Origin: Halictus rubicundus
Taxonomy: Eukaryota > Arthropoda > Insecta > Hymenoptera > Halictidae
Assembly: GCF_050948215.1 (NCBI RefSeq)
Contig: NC_135158.1
Location: 11,021,822-11,085,821 of the forward strand
Direction: 5' to 3'
DNA length: 64,000 bases
The notes beneath the pieces were generated by a model that was not told the DNA's origin, searched no databases, and was given only the letters and a program-made list of their open reading frames with translations. A program made the translations under genes and the position numbers. Of this stretch, positions 45,801 through 58,057 are shown piece after piece (within the stretch, counting starts at the first letter, position 1; the number at the start of each line of letters is the position of its first letter).

Positions 45801-48396
45801 AACTAAAAACTTGAAACAATTTTTAAAGTGTAATATTAGCCGTAAAACGTTTAATGAAGTCCTTCTGTGTATAAGTTTCTAAATTAAAATTTCATCCGAC
45901 AAATAGTTTCCGAGATAAAAATTCACGAGTGCATTATGTCCTCGTGAAGATGGACACATAGTTGCAGTATGACGACTGGAGCACGGATGATGAAAATGCG
46001 CGTTTATGACGAAAATGAGTAGGTAAAATTTATAGCAGTGTAAAGGTTAAAAGAGTTTTGAAATATTCATGTATGATTCACAATTTATTAAAATGATTAA
46101 TGGAGGAATGAAATTTCTATTCGCTTCTTTCTCACAGTTAATATAGACAATACTCATTTTACATGAAGATCCACAATTGTGACTTGAATTTAGTCATAAT
46201 GCGTTTGAGAATAAAATGGAGATAGTTAAATGAAACTACGGCGATTCATTTTTACACGAATTTCGAGATCATTTTATTATTTTAGTGGATCACTATTTCA
46301 CATACAGCTAACAGGACAATAAAAAGTTATTCGTCGGCAAACGAGCGGTTCAAACGGTTCGTTTTCGAATTAACCTCGGGTTCGGCTCGTTATTCGGGTA
46401 AATTTCATGGGAGAAAGTACACGAAGGGCCATCCTCAAAAGAATCGACATAAAAGGGAAGGAAGGTAATCGGCATGGGTGCTGGGAACCGCCAAACTTAG
46501 TTAAAAACTTTGCAGTCAACTTGGTATTCCAAACTCGCGCGCCAAGCGAACTGTTCAGAAGAGAAAGGGATACAGGAATGGAAGGAGGACAGACCTTGAA
46601 GACTCTCTTTCTTCTCTCTACGTCTCGGTGGTTTCCGGTTCCTTCGGCGTGGCATTAGCGAAATTATTTTCAAGTTTTCATGCAGTTTCTGCGTCGATGG
46701 CGTCAATAGTGGCTCCGGATTGCCTGGCCGGGTTGTGTCAGCGACTTTCTCGTTAATGCAGTTTCCGAAGAGCACAGTTAACCTCTTTATCGATGCTTGA
46801 GTGGTCTTCTATAATCGCGAAGGACCAATAAGTACAACGATGAGAAAGAACAAAGTCCGGTTTAAAAATTCTACATGAAATTCCCAAGATCATTATTTTG
46901 GAAATATCATTTTATTAATTTTTACTGACCTCGTCACTTGTAATTTTGATTCTTAAAAAATGGTACCCATTTGCTAATATTTTCTACTTCTAGGTGATTT
47001 TAATTTTATATCAGTAATTTAGAAAATTCCCTTACAATAAAATTTGCAGTTTTCTAATACCGTATCAAATATTCTGCTTTTTGTACTGTGGAATGAGAAA
47101 TAATTTTACACATTCCGTGTTCTCCATTCTAGAAAGAGTTGCATAACCGTCCATACCATCTCCAGACAAAGAATTTCCATAGGATTCGAACGATACCCGT
47201 GACGACTCTATTACTGTTATGCCATACGATAACTTCGACGTTGTTTTTGACTAACAAAACGGGACCGCGATAACCCTCCAAGTAACAGCGAGTCAGGATT
47301 CGACCGGTGTCCTTAAGAAGTTGAATCGTCGCATTACAAAGTTTCGAAGATACGATTTCTTTTGAGTGTTATCGCGCCCGCCATTAATTCCGATCATAAA
47401 CGGTCCACGGGTGCAAGTGCATCGTAACCACTTTATGCCGCGGGTCGCACACCGAACCACGGACATACTACTCTCCGGTAGGACGGGGATCGTACCATAG
47501 CGATTATACCGCAGTCGTTAGTAAGTCATTTTACATGACGGGGACGTTGCTCCCAGGACATTTTCAAGGACTACAAAACTGCTTTTCTTCTCGCCGCCCG
47601 GCGTCACTCTCCGAAAGCTTGACGCAGGAGAATGGAATATTTCCGTGAACAACGAAGGTTTACTGCCGCGTTTCTTTAAGAGGAGTTCAATCGGCTAGGT
47701 CATCGTCTTGATACCATATAATATTTGCATTTGCTCGGAGTACCGCACCTTAAAAAATGGTTTTAAAATAATTGGAAAATTTTTTGGGAACTAGGAAATA
47801 TCCTCTCATATTTAAATTTATTCTATATTTTACTTTGACTTTTATTCGATCGCGATATTAATAATTAGTAGACTGGGGATTTTATACATTTATGATAAAA
47901 ATGAAGAGGTAGCTGCGAGGACACATTGGGAGAGTTTTCGAATATAGTTTCACTATTTTAGATACCGCTTGTCGACACGTTAATTCTCGGTGGTGCGATT
48001 ATTATCGCGATCACACGCATATGGCGATATATAATAAGACATCTTCGTTCCTCGACACCGGTAGCCCGAAGTGCTGTAAACGTAAATCAATCAATCGAGC
48101 GAATGGACCATTCTCTGCGTCCCACCTTCGGTAATACCACCCTTCCGACTCCGGCCATTCATCGAGATATACTCTGGCATTCATGATATTCCGCACGATT
48201 GCGGGAGATTGAAGTGACTCGGAGATGGAAGAGCCACCATCTCTTCACCACTTCCCCTTACCAACACCATCTCGGCTCAGCCAACCTCGCTACTTCCAAG
48301 GAAGCCGATGGCGCCGGCACGGAATTAGCATCTCCATTAGACGTGGGGGCATAATACGATATTACCGGAGGTATACGGACACAGAAAGGAAGTGAA

Positions 48397-48446
48397 ACAA
48401 TAGTTCTCCGTAGGTACTGCGACAATAGTTCTCCATAGGTATGCCG
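48397..48446. repeat. 25-bp tandem duplicate
   Basis: Two units starting ACAATAGTTCTCC, separated by a period of 25 bp (48397 and 48422), differing at a few positions (CGTAGGTACTGCG versus CATAGGTATGCCG). Confidence 0.8.
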
Positions 48447-49390
48447 ACTTCGCTTTCTGAACCTTCCGCCACCCCTCTTTCGGAAAAGAAGAAAGACTTC
48501 GGCACATAGCACGAAGAAAAGGACCTCCGAGCTTTGACTCGAACAAATGGAACTCCCTTATGTTAAGTACGTTCAACTATGTAACCGGGAACGCGCAGCC
48601 AGCAATCATTTGTAAAATATTTACCCGTTTAACCTTTCCGCACCGTCTGAATATGTTCGACTCGAAATAAATGAAATTTTATTCGATCCTTTTTCTTTCA
48701 TAGAAATTTGCGAATCAATCTTGCGTAATTTTTACACGCGTTCCCCTATTTTTACTTAAATTGCGATGTTCAGAAGATCGGAGAACAGTATATAATATTT
48801 CATGAGAGTTCAATGAATTATCTTAATCGTGAGCTTCTCCAAGAATTTGTTGTTGTAGAAAGAAAAAAATTTGTACAATCTCGATATTAACATTAAAGAA
48901 ATTGCGTGTGAATAGAATCGCATAGTGTCACGCGCATGTGCAGCAGTAGTAGATCTAAACGCTTTCCGCAAATCAGTTCTTCCTCCTTATCCGATTACTA
49001 TTCCTTTACTTTCCCAGTCACTGCTCCGACCATAACCTCTCCGATTTCCACCGTTCCTTTCGTCTTACCGTCTTTATACGTTCAATCTCGCATTATCCCG
49101 CAAATAACTTGCCTACTCGACCATCCCAACAGTCCAGCTGTTCTGTCTCCTCCTCGTCGAGACGGTTGATATTCGTTTTTTTTTTCCATTGCTCCTCTCG
49201 AATCCTCTTTGAACCATCGAGACGATTTCCTGTCCTCCGTCGTCGTCTTTTTTCCATTTCCGCTCGGACTACATTAAACGCTTTTGTACGATTTATTATT
49301 CCCACCGAAGGTCATATTTCATTCCGTGCCGGAGGCTTTCATATTCCAAGGGAGAAGTTCCAGTGACAGATCGCAAGATACACGCTTTAA

Positions 49391-49826
49391 CAAGTTGACT
49401 GCCGGACCAGTGCCCGTAAAAATGCTACAAAACCGAAGCAATTTTTTTTAATAAAATAAAAACTGGAAATCGAGATCTGTTATAACGATTACAGCCTTTT
49501 CCAGATCCCGACCAAATTTATTTTACGGAATATATCGATAAAAAAGTACAATAAAAAGTGGGAAGTTTATTATTTTTGATAAAGATTATTCTTTTAACCA
49601 TCTCGGCCTTTATAGACCCCCGCAAAATTTAGTTTACAATATAATTCACATGATGTTGTACTGTAAAAATTAATTTTCAGATCTAAAATATAGATTCTGA
49701 TAACTGTAATCGAGGAAATTAAAGAATAAACAAAATTACACGTTTCCTTTTTCCACGAAAAAAATAATAAAAGACGAAGAGAACTCTAGTCATTGTACCT
49801 GCGAAGCAAAATAATCCAGCAAGTGG
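49391..49826. mobile_element. Possible TTAA-flanked element
   Basis: TTAA at 49387-49390 and at 49827-49830 flank a 436-bp AT-rich segment. The left end CAAGTTGACTGCC and the complement of the right end CCACTTGCTGGA are loosely inverted. The pairing is imperfect and there is no second copy in the window, so this is tentative. Confidence 0.3.
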
Positions 49827-50923
49827 TTAATCGCACGGCATCTTTTGTTGCGAAGTCCAGCCGCGAAGGATCGTTCGAGAAAATTTATGAAGATCCGGCC
49901 TAATGAAAGTACGAGCGGAGAGTACACACGAACTTACACTTTAAAAATCCTTTTCCCGTTGTCTCTTTTTCGGGGCATTCTTTTCTTCCAAGTCTTCGTC
50001 GCCTCTCCCCTCTCCCCCTCCCCTCCCCCCGAAAGCATCGAGAATTCAGTAGCGTGCAGTGCCAGCGGCAACCTTAAATTAATGATCTTGAAAGCCTAAA
50101 GCGTCGGTAGACACCCTGGAACAGGAGAATGCACTCAAGGGGTGACCGCTAGCTCCTAAGTCTCTTAGACCATGGTCTGCTCCCACCAACCTCCGCTCAG
50201 CCCCTCGACACCGTTGAAATGTTAGTAAACTAAATATCTTACTAACCCCTTAAGCAGTCATGAGTTAATCCTCGTGTTACGCTTCAGAACTTTTCCATAG
50301 CACACAGCCCTGGTTAATGATTTGCGCGATGTACCGTGCTTTAGCTTGCCCTGATCGGGAACCGAGGCACATCGCTCCACGATCGAGGTAGTTTGCAACA
50401 ATTAAATGTAATGAAATGGTCGTAACGGTCCCGTTATGATCAGGCTAAAAACGAATTTTCTCTGCTAATATATTGAGCGAGATGAATCTTTTTAAAGCCA
50501 GTCAAATATAAGAATTGTAGAAGAATCTTTTGCTATGAATTTTCAAGTTTCTTCGGTTCTGGTGTTGTTAATTAAATTCGACTTTGTAAGATTTTATTTT
50601 TGAATCGGTCAGTTGAACTGTGACCGAATGTTCTAATCTTTCTACCTGAGAAATATATTACCGAATGGTGAATACTCGCCTGAATTAAAAGAACGGTATC
50701 CGGGTAATTGAAATATTGTCGTGATGAGCAATATTGGTATTGCGATAATACCGATGCATTATTAAGTGGATTACGGTATAGTGCTTGCAACGTGTTTCAA
50801 ATTATTTGATAATTGAATGAGCCGAAACGAATATTGCATGGAGTAAACGTAAATGCATACGGGGTTTGTGTATGTTTGATACATTCTGAAATTTCTATCA
50901 ACCATTTGCCGACCAGTTGTGGC

Positions 50924-50937
50924 GGGGGGGGGGGGGG
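50924..50937. repeat. 14-G homopolymer
   Basis: An uninterrupted run of 14 G. A shorter 11-G run is at 8974-8984. Such runs are rare in otherwise mixed DNA and are prone to length error. Confidence 0.95.
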
Positions 50938-51673
50938 AGGCGTAGGCGAGCGCAAATTTATACGCTGTCAGTTTAACCTACGTGTTGTTCCGCGAAAGCA
51001 AACTATTCGTGACGGTCATGAATTACACTTCACCGTCTTGATTGATTGGTCGTAATAGACTTAGATTCATAGATTGAGTTATGTCGATGAAAAATCCAAT
51101 TAACTTGCCAACGGAGATAGTAAGAAAGGCACACAACACGGGCACCCGGGCAATCGATACTTTTTCATTATGACTACCCGAGGCAATTACCCGCGTGATG
51201 GTAAAAGTGAAGCACCTAAATGTAATTAGTTGTCGTCGGCAGGGCGCTTACCTAGGCGACACTGCGCCGTTATACATAGAGCAATTACAATTTAATTTTG
51301 TTTCCCAGGACGTTATAAACGAGTGTACTTCGTGGGCAGCTTCCCTTGTCTGAGCAAAGCATGCCGTCGATTTTTTAGCAATCGTTTGTAACTAGATATT
51401 TCGTGCGAAACCACATGCCGTCGACCCGGTCCACACCCCCTTCCTGGTTCTTCCAGCTTTGTTTAATTCCCGCGATAATTAATTATGCTTTCACGAGGAC
51501 GTCATTAATTCTGGAATTTCAATATTGGTGCTGCCGGACTGCGAGCTACCTAATCCACGACACAGAAGACAATATCTCTATCGAAAAAAGCTAGCGCCTC
51601 TGTGCGGACAAATATGATGAAGTGAATTCGATATTTTGTATTTATTAACGCAATTCGAATCGGAAATATTTAA

Positions 51674-51917
51674 CCCTTAGCACTCGAGTGGCGACTGTAA
51701 GGCGCCACTAAAAATTTCTTTATCATTATTTAAAATATTTTTTACATTATTATAGTTATTTGTCATTTAATAAATTACTAAACACTTCAGTATTGTACGA
51801 GTAAATTTCACCATTTTCGTACGTATAACATGAAAAAAAAAAATATATAGAAGGGAAATATTCTAGGCCGGAAAAAATGTTTCGTTTTGGAGTTATAATA
51901 GCTTCGAGCGCAAAGAG
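51674..51917. mobile_element. TTAA-flanked MITE, family A copy 2
   Basis: A 244-bp element with exact TTAA flanks (51670-51673 and 51918-51921). It aligns along its length with 8461-8698: same left end CCCTTAGCACTCGA, same TAAGGCGCCACTAAAAATT block, same GAAGGGAAATATTCTAGG block and near-identical right end (TTCGAGCGCAAAGAG). Non-coding. Confidence 0.9.
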
Positions 51918-51921
51918 TTAA

Positions 51922-54215
51922 CAGCACTGCATATTGAAATGATACAAACGTGACGGTAATCAAACGATTCACAAATGTAATTGGTAAATATCACTAAAGT
52001 AAATATATCAAAAAGAATAATCTGAATTATTACGAGCCCATATCATTTTCTTTGCTTAATAATTTTTGAAAGTTCAGTATCAGAGTACGCCCTTGAATAT
52101 CATCGCGGTTCGACAGACACAAAGTCCATTTCATTCGAATTTAAACGCTACCCGCTTTCAAGCAGACGATTTACATAAATTCGTTGGAACGGAAGAAACA
52201 TTATGCCGTTGATTTAAAATATCAATGGTAATGCGTGTCGGTTAACGCGTTAATGCATCCGGGCACTATTTTTTCAGCGGGCCTGGGGCCGGTAAATAAT
52301 GATAATTGATGGTGATAAAAATGTACAAGCACGGGGACCGCGGCGCGAGATTATACAAAAATTAATTCGTCAATTAATTCCGAGAGGGGTCGCGGTCAAT
52401 GGCGGAACGATAACGCGACATTAACGTTTATCGTTATTACCAGCGAAGTCGTGAGTCACGACAAAAGAGCGTGGTCACTCTTTTACGTCGGAGAAACGAG
52501 CGCGGTTTAAAGGCGGTATCGAGAAAATGGAACGGTGCGCCGGAAACAGAAAAATAGGGAAAGGATAGAGTGACGGGGGCAGGGGGTGAGAGTGGGCGAA
52601 AGGGGGGTACGAGCTGGAAGAAAGAGTGGCTCGAGAGAAAAAGCCACTGGAGGTCCGACGGCTTGAAAAGCCGCGCTAAAATTCTTCCGCGAGAGAAATT
52701 GTTTTCCGATATTGGATTCACATTGGTCCTGCGTTTTGCGGCAGTGCATCTCAAATGAAGCGAATCGGGACGAGGAGGGGGAGGGCGGACACGTAAGAGT
52801 GACGAGATGAAATAACGTATCTCGCGACGACGGGAACACAAATTGTCGCGAATGCCGCCTTCCAAATTATGTTTTTTCCCGCCGGTTCTCGTGCCCGCCA
52901 GGGCCGCCTGCCCGCCGACCGAAAAATCGTTCGCGATCCCGTTCCCGCGCGCCGTGTAATTATCGGACGGAACAACCTGTACGTGGACGCGTAATTATAG
53001 CGGCCGTGTTTTGGCGCAGTTTGTAATGCAACTTGCAACAACCGACGATTCGGAGGCCGATTGTTTGTTTATCGATTGTCGTCGCGTTAACGCGCCGCCG
53101 GCGTAGAACGATATGCCAGGTGTCTACCCATTAGTCAGGTGTTCGATCGTGTGAAACGCCTCGATGGAAACGGCTTTTATATTTTGAAAACAGTTTAGCG
53201 GGCCGATTGCGTGATTACTTTTTGTGGCTAATCGCGGACTGCATTTTAGAGGAAATTACGGAAGAAATTCTGTTATTATTCCTTCATCGGCTTGTAAGTG
53301 GTGAACGTTTCTCTGAGCGGAGGATAGCTGTGTCATAAAATTGTTATTTATGCCGGAAGAAATTTCGTAAACGAAATTTTATAATTTGTTAATCTACTGC
53401 GGTTTTTTTTGCGTTTCAGACTAAGGAGAATAGCAAAAAAAGAGCATTGATATAAACTACGTAATAGGTTGCATTCTCGATCAGAGTCCTTAAATCTTTA
53501 TGGGATCGTAGTTTCCGTTTTTATTGGAAATTTTTAGCAGTAATGTATCCATTAATTTGAAAAGCTGTGATAATCATAAAAATTGTAATGATCTGGCGAT
53601 AAAAGTGTGTCCTTCAAAAATTGTCTGGCTATCTTTGGAACTTAAAGAAGGTTCTTTAATACATCTCGTGTTCCCTCGGCCGGCTCGCGCTATACACGGC
53701 AAGGTAGAACATCAATCTGCTAGAATTTAATGTCCATGCTCGGTTTCAGCACGAGGATGCTCGTTTTCTCGAGAAGAGTTCATAAACTCCATCGACGCGA
53801 CGCTTATACGTCTCCCGTGTCACCGGCAACCAGTAGCTCTCTAACCTAGACAGCTTCAAAGATTGGAGATCGCAAGAGGTAACTGGAGGTCGAACAGTCA
53901 CTTATAGAACTTGCCGAACGATCGAGCTCGTATTTTCCGGTAGACTCTCTTTAAAGGGGCAAACTGTTGTAACGCCCCTTCGAAAAGTGGAATCACCGTT
54001 CTCGTAACTTTATTGAATTTCACGCCGTTAACGATACGCTGTGTAGTCAACCGATTGTCGTTTGATACGGTGCAAATATTACTAAGCAGAGATGATGCCC
54101 AATCAATTATTCTTTATTTAACCCTTACGTCAACACTCGAATACTCGGATACTCACTTTCTAACACGTTGTAGTATTAGAAATGGTACACGGTATAAAAC
54201 AGGTTCAGATATGTA
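51922..54215. other. Non-coding stretch, CpG-rich in part
   Basis: 52240-53150 is GC/CpG-rich with several TTAATT and CGATAA words and frames open on both strands (up to 142 codons, minus). It is a candidate regulatory block but nothing proves it. TTTTTTTTGCGTTTCAG at 53404-53420 is acceptor-like. No gene recognised. Confidence 0.45.
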
Positions 54216-54575
54216 ATAGGGTGCTTCCAATTTGGTAGCATAACTGAAAAAGGGGCGAATCTACGTCGAAAGATAACTCGAAAAAGTAGAATAAAATTTT
54301 ATTGCCTTAGGACTTCGTTTTCAAGAAAATCAAATTTGAAACTTTGTCGAGTACGCGTGCCATTGAATAGGAATAGGCTGGCGCGTCTGATCATGACCTA
54401 CCAATTCTACTGCCCGCGAATACTAATGCCTGCCAACCTGGCGAATTTTCAGAATCGATTCTCTGGAAAACGGAGTCTCGTTTGAGCAAGTTTTATTGAA
54501 TATTTTCAACTTATTTTCTCATACAGAATCATTCTCCCTCCCCTCCCTGTTCTAGTTGAACCACCAAATCGAAAA
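54216..54575. mobile_element. Foldback MITE, family C copy 2 (diverged)
   Basis: Shares with 39522-39874 the AGGGTG-type left end, the GAATCTACG..GAAA.TA.AATAAAAT region, the CGTTTTCRAGAAAATC block and the central CTGATCATGACCTACCAATTC. The right end is degraded, ending near CCACCAAATC. Inverted arms no longer pair well. Edges are approximate. Confidence 0.82.
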
Positions 54576-54649
54576 AACTCTTTGATTGTTAACTCTTATT
54601 TGTTTTTATTACTATTTGATAAGGATTGTAGCTAGGTGAAATTGTTCTA

Positions 54650-54702
54650 TTATTTCAACACTGATGTTCCACTGGTTAGTTCGGATAATCGAGGTTCTAC
54701 CG
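54650..54702 (-). mobile_element. pogo-like transposon terminus
   Basis: In complement, TA followed by CGGTAGAACCTCGATTATC and then CGAAC, the common pogo/Tigger-type end in insects. It lies 75 bp beyond the family C MITE. No second end or coding sequence was found. A related CAGTAAAACCT word sits at 55773. Confidence 0.5.
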
Positions 54703-57282
54703 TAACGCGAATTAAATGATTAAATAGGATTGAAATTATGTCGCGTTTGGTATCATTTTAATCGGGAAAGTGTCAAGAATATGTTGCTACAAGTTTCATA
54801 AAAAACATTATTGGAAAGAAAGAAGATTTCTGGTAATATTAGTATTGTCTCGCCGCTGCGCTAGTGTTGTCGCTTCGTTTGCTCGGTATCCTATTCTACG
54901 TTTGACGCTGTCGGTACACTACACGAGCGACATTTCGGTCCCGGAGTTTACGCAAATATCGAGCCATTACTGTAATATTTTACCAACTCTGTTTCCACCT
55001 GTGGTCGTTGGCGTGGTACAAGCGGGCCTGTTGCTGCGCCGACGAGTCTGTTCGTTCTGCACGACTATGAGTAACGGTGAGTCGAGTAATTGCTTATGAA
55101 ACGCGTTAAAGGGAGGACCGCAGTCAAGTATGCGGCTCTTGTAGAGCCTTAAAGGGGCCAACTGTTGCAATGGGCGTACAAAAAGTCGACCACGAGCGTG
55201 CCGCCGACTTCGCGTCTCGACTCCGCCCAGGCACTCCCTACTCGTGCAGATGCTTACACTTCGTCGACGACCCACAATGCTCGACTCCTTCTCCGGCCCC
55301 CGCGAAGATACATTCTGCATAATTTAATCGCAGTCGGAGGAGACGAAACAACAAGAGAAAGCGCATTCCGCCTGACGCCCCCGCGCAAACACCGGATTCC
55401 TTTTGAGCACTCCCTCGCGGAACGGCACTGGTTTTGATCATTTCTATAACTTCGTTCGCGAAGGCACGAAATCCTGCCCTAGAAAATTTTCCACCGGCTC
55501 CGCGTTCCCTGGAATTTGAAACGCGCGCGAAATTAGAACGCTTCGCGTCGTTAGAAAAGGCTCCCTGAAATACTGCTATTAATATCATCCTGCGAACGCA
55601 CGTCCCAATTTTCGAGAATACGTTTCTCGCAATTTTTCTCCGGGAAAGAGTATTTTATGGTAATATTCCAGAGTTCGCTGAATGTTAGATTAGTTTTCAT
55701 ATAACGGCTGGATTTGTTAACATCGAATGCTCATCCTACCGAATCAAAGTTTAGGATTCTTTTCCTTCTGTACAGTAAAACCTGACGTTTAGAAAAACCA
55801 ATGGAACTGGTTTTCCAATTTTAAAAAAGGACATGGTGTAAGTAAAATGTTAACAACATATCTGCACTCCGTTAAAAATTTGTCACTTTCATTTAATATT
55901 CTTGGAACTGCAAAAATATAACCCAATATACAAGTCAACAATAAAAATATACAACCAACTAAATGAAAAGAGATCAAAATCCGTAGAGAATATAGTTTCT
56001 AAAATTTGATTTCATTCGGTATTTTTCGGTTTATTTAATATTTATGGAATTTCAAAAATATAACTGTAGGAAATTATTGGTAATAGGATTGTTCGGAATG
56101 ACTGCGGGCGCGTTAGCATTCAGTATGGATGTGTGTATGTGTGTGCTCGCGCGTCGTGGCAAAGATTGTAACAGCTCGGTGACAAAGGTACAACGAGAAG
56201 ACTCGTGTGTTTTATCGTTGCCAGGTGAATTGTTTTAATTGCATAAAAGAAACGAATCGTGGTAATTAGTTACCAGCGAACCGGCGACCCATCAACACGG
56301 CATCCGCACACGCGCCTGAATTTATATTAAAAAAAAACAAAACGAATAAATATAGTTAGTAGGAGTTGGAGAATCTTGACTGTTGAATCCCCTCCTTCCC
56401 CTATATAACAAAATAAAATTTTTGAAAATACCAATCGATCACTGAATCGCCATCGGTGCACTGCCACGTAAAATGCCGTAGTACAATCGGTTTGCCAATG
56501 ACATTTTTCGAATGCAGATACATGAAATCCGCAGTTGAGTAATAATCGCAATCTTATTCTTGGCCCGGAAGGTCAAACAATATTTAGTATCCGGCCCTCC
56601 GTCGCAAAATGTTCCCTGCTCGAGGTTGTAATTGAAACGCGGAAAGAAACGTCGACGGTCAGGATATTTATTATATTTGGATTCGGAGCATCCGTGCTCA
56701 CGGTCGGCTCGTGCTTCAACTTTCGGTCCCCGAATTCCGGGTCGAGCAAGGAAGGGTGCTCGCGATCATTTGACGTTATGGTCACGTTCGCGTATTTCGT
56801 GGTACGTGATGTTTGCGAGATATCTGCGATCATTAAACTCGGAGCGACGTGCCGGTGCGGGTTCGCCGTAATATCTTGTGGGGCACGGGCCCGGCTGGTT
56901 ACTCTCGTATCGGGTATCGCTCGGTAGTGTTGTGATCATTGAAAATTGCAACGAAAAAGAATGAAAGAGGGAGAAAAAAAGGATTCGCTCGATAGGGAAC
57001 GGTTCTCGGGGATTGCGGGCCGGTAATCGTTCTTGCCGGTAAGTGGACTGCAACGTAACCGAGTCCGTTTGTAATCCTATCAGGATTTACGAGTTTCACG
57101 AGAACTCATTATGGCTGCAACTAATTGCGAGTGAGATAAAGACTTCTTTCATGGGTCATATAACTGATTCGATGGGATAAAGTGAATAGACGAACGCGGA
57201 GGTCCTCATAGTCGTCGCCGTTTATTCCACCAGGGTACTATATACACGCGGTGTCTTCCGTGCTCTGCCGTTGGAGGGTACA

Positions 57283-57352
57283 AAGAGAGAGAGAGAGAGA
57301 GAGAGAGAAAGGGAACGAGAGGGGGGGGGAGAGAAAAAAAAAGGAAAAAAGG
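57283..57352. repeat. (GA)n, G-run and A-run compound repeat
   Basis: About 13 GA units, then AAAGGGAACGAGA, a 9-G run, GAGAG and two A-runs. A compound purine tract of about 70 bp on one strand, which may adopt triplex or other non-B structure. Confidence 0.9.
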
Positions 57353-58030
57353 TAGTAGGCAAAGAAGAGGAACCGGAGGATGGTACTCGGGCGACGAGTA
57401 CCGCATTAACGGGGTGAATGCCACGTGTAAACGCGCCATTGCGCCTATTACTCTTCCGTTCTCTCTTCAGCCTTTTCATTCTCTGAGTAATTGTATGCCT
57501 CCTGCTCGCCCCAACGGCACGATAAAGAGGAAGAAGAATAGGCGGAGAAGCTGAAGCAGGCACGCGAGCCTCGGCCCGGCTAAGAACAACCGCCCTCGTC
57601 GGGGTTAAGCAGCTAAATCCGGGGAGGAAATTCAAAACGGCCTTTTTATTACGCCACGTGACTTTGCGTGTTAAAAGCGTCAAATGCGTAGCGGCCACAT
57701 TCTGGAGGGTCGTTAAAGGTATTTGCGATAGACGGAGAGATCTCTCGCGAGGCGAGGGGAGGGTACCCGTTACATTCCTTCCCGTTCCGTATGGCTCTTT
57801 TAATCGGAATCGAATAAGGGAAATCATGTCCCCGCATATAGAGGATTTATCTGCCGGATAGCGTATCCGAGGAGACTGATTTAAAAGATTTCTCGGGATA
57901 TCAAATTCCTGTAACATTTTTTCAGAGATCGAAAGAGTTCTGCCAAGAGATTGTTTAGAAAACGTTCTCGTAGTGTAAGTTTCAACGGAAACGGACAAAG
58001 TAACGTTCTTCAAAAGTTTTAGTTCGAATA

Positions 58031-58057
58031 GAACTCATGAAATATAATCATGAGTTC
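58031..58057. repeat. Perfect 10-bp stem, 7-base loop
   Basis: GAACTCATGA, AATATAA, TCATGAGTTC. A short perfect hairpin of unknown role in intergenic or intronic sequence. Confidence 0.85.

Larger units (their letters stand above)
42851..51669. other. Long non-coding stretch
   Basis: No recognised host gene in nearly 9 kb. Small frames include a tryptophan-rich 61-codon frame at 48011-48196 (minus). 44187-44411 (minus) ends near a donor-like AAG|GTGAGC. Repeats present are listed separately: a 25-bp duplicate, a possible TTAA element and a G-run. A CACCCTGTA word at 44776 looks like a single DNA-transposon end. Confidence 0.45.

Noticed and set aside
56044..56238. 64-codon frame with a hydrophobic N-terminal half
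   Set aside because: Signal-peptide-like by composition only; AT-rich surroundings, TG-repeat coding and no splice or promoter context.
57222..58013. 263-codon minus-strand open frame, the longest in the window
   Set aside because: Its C-terminal part is the GA microsatellite and G-run read as Ser-Leu and Pro. The rest is stop-poor GC-rich DNA with no domain, and other frames are open over the same region.
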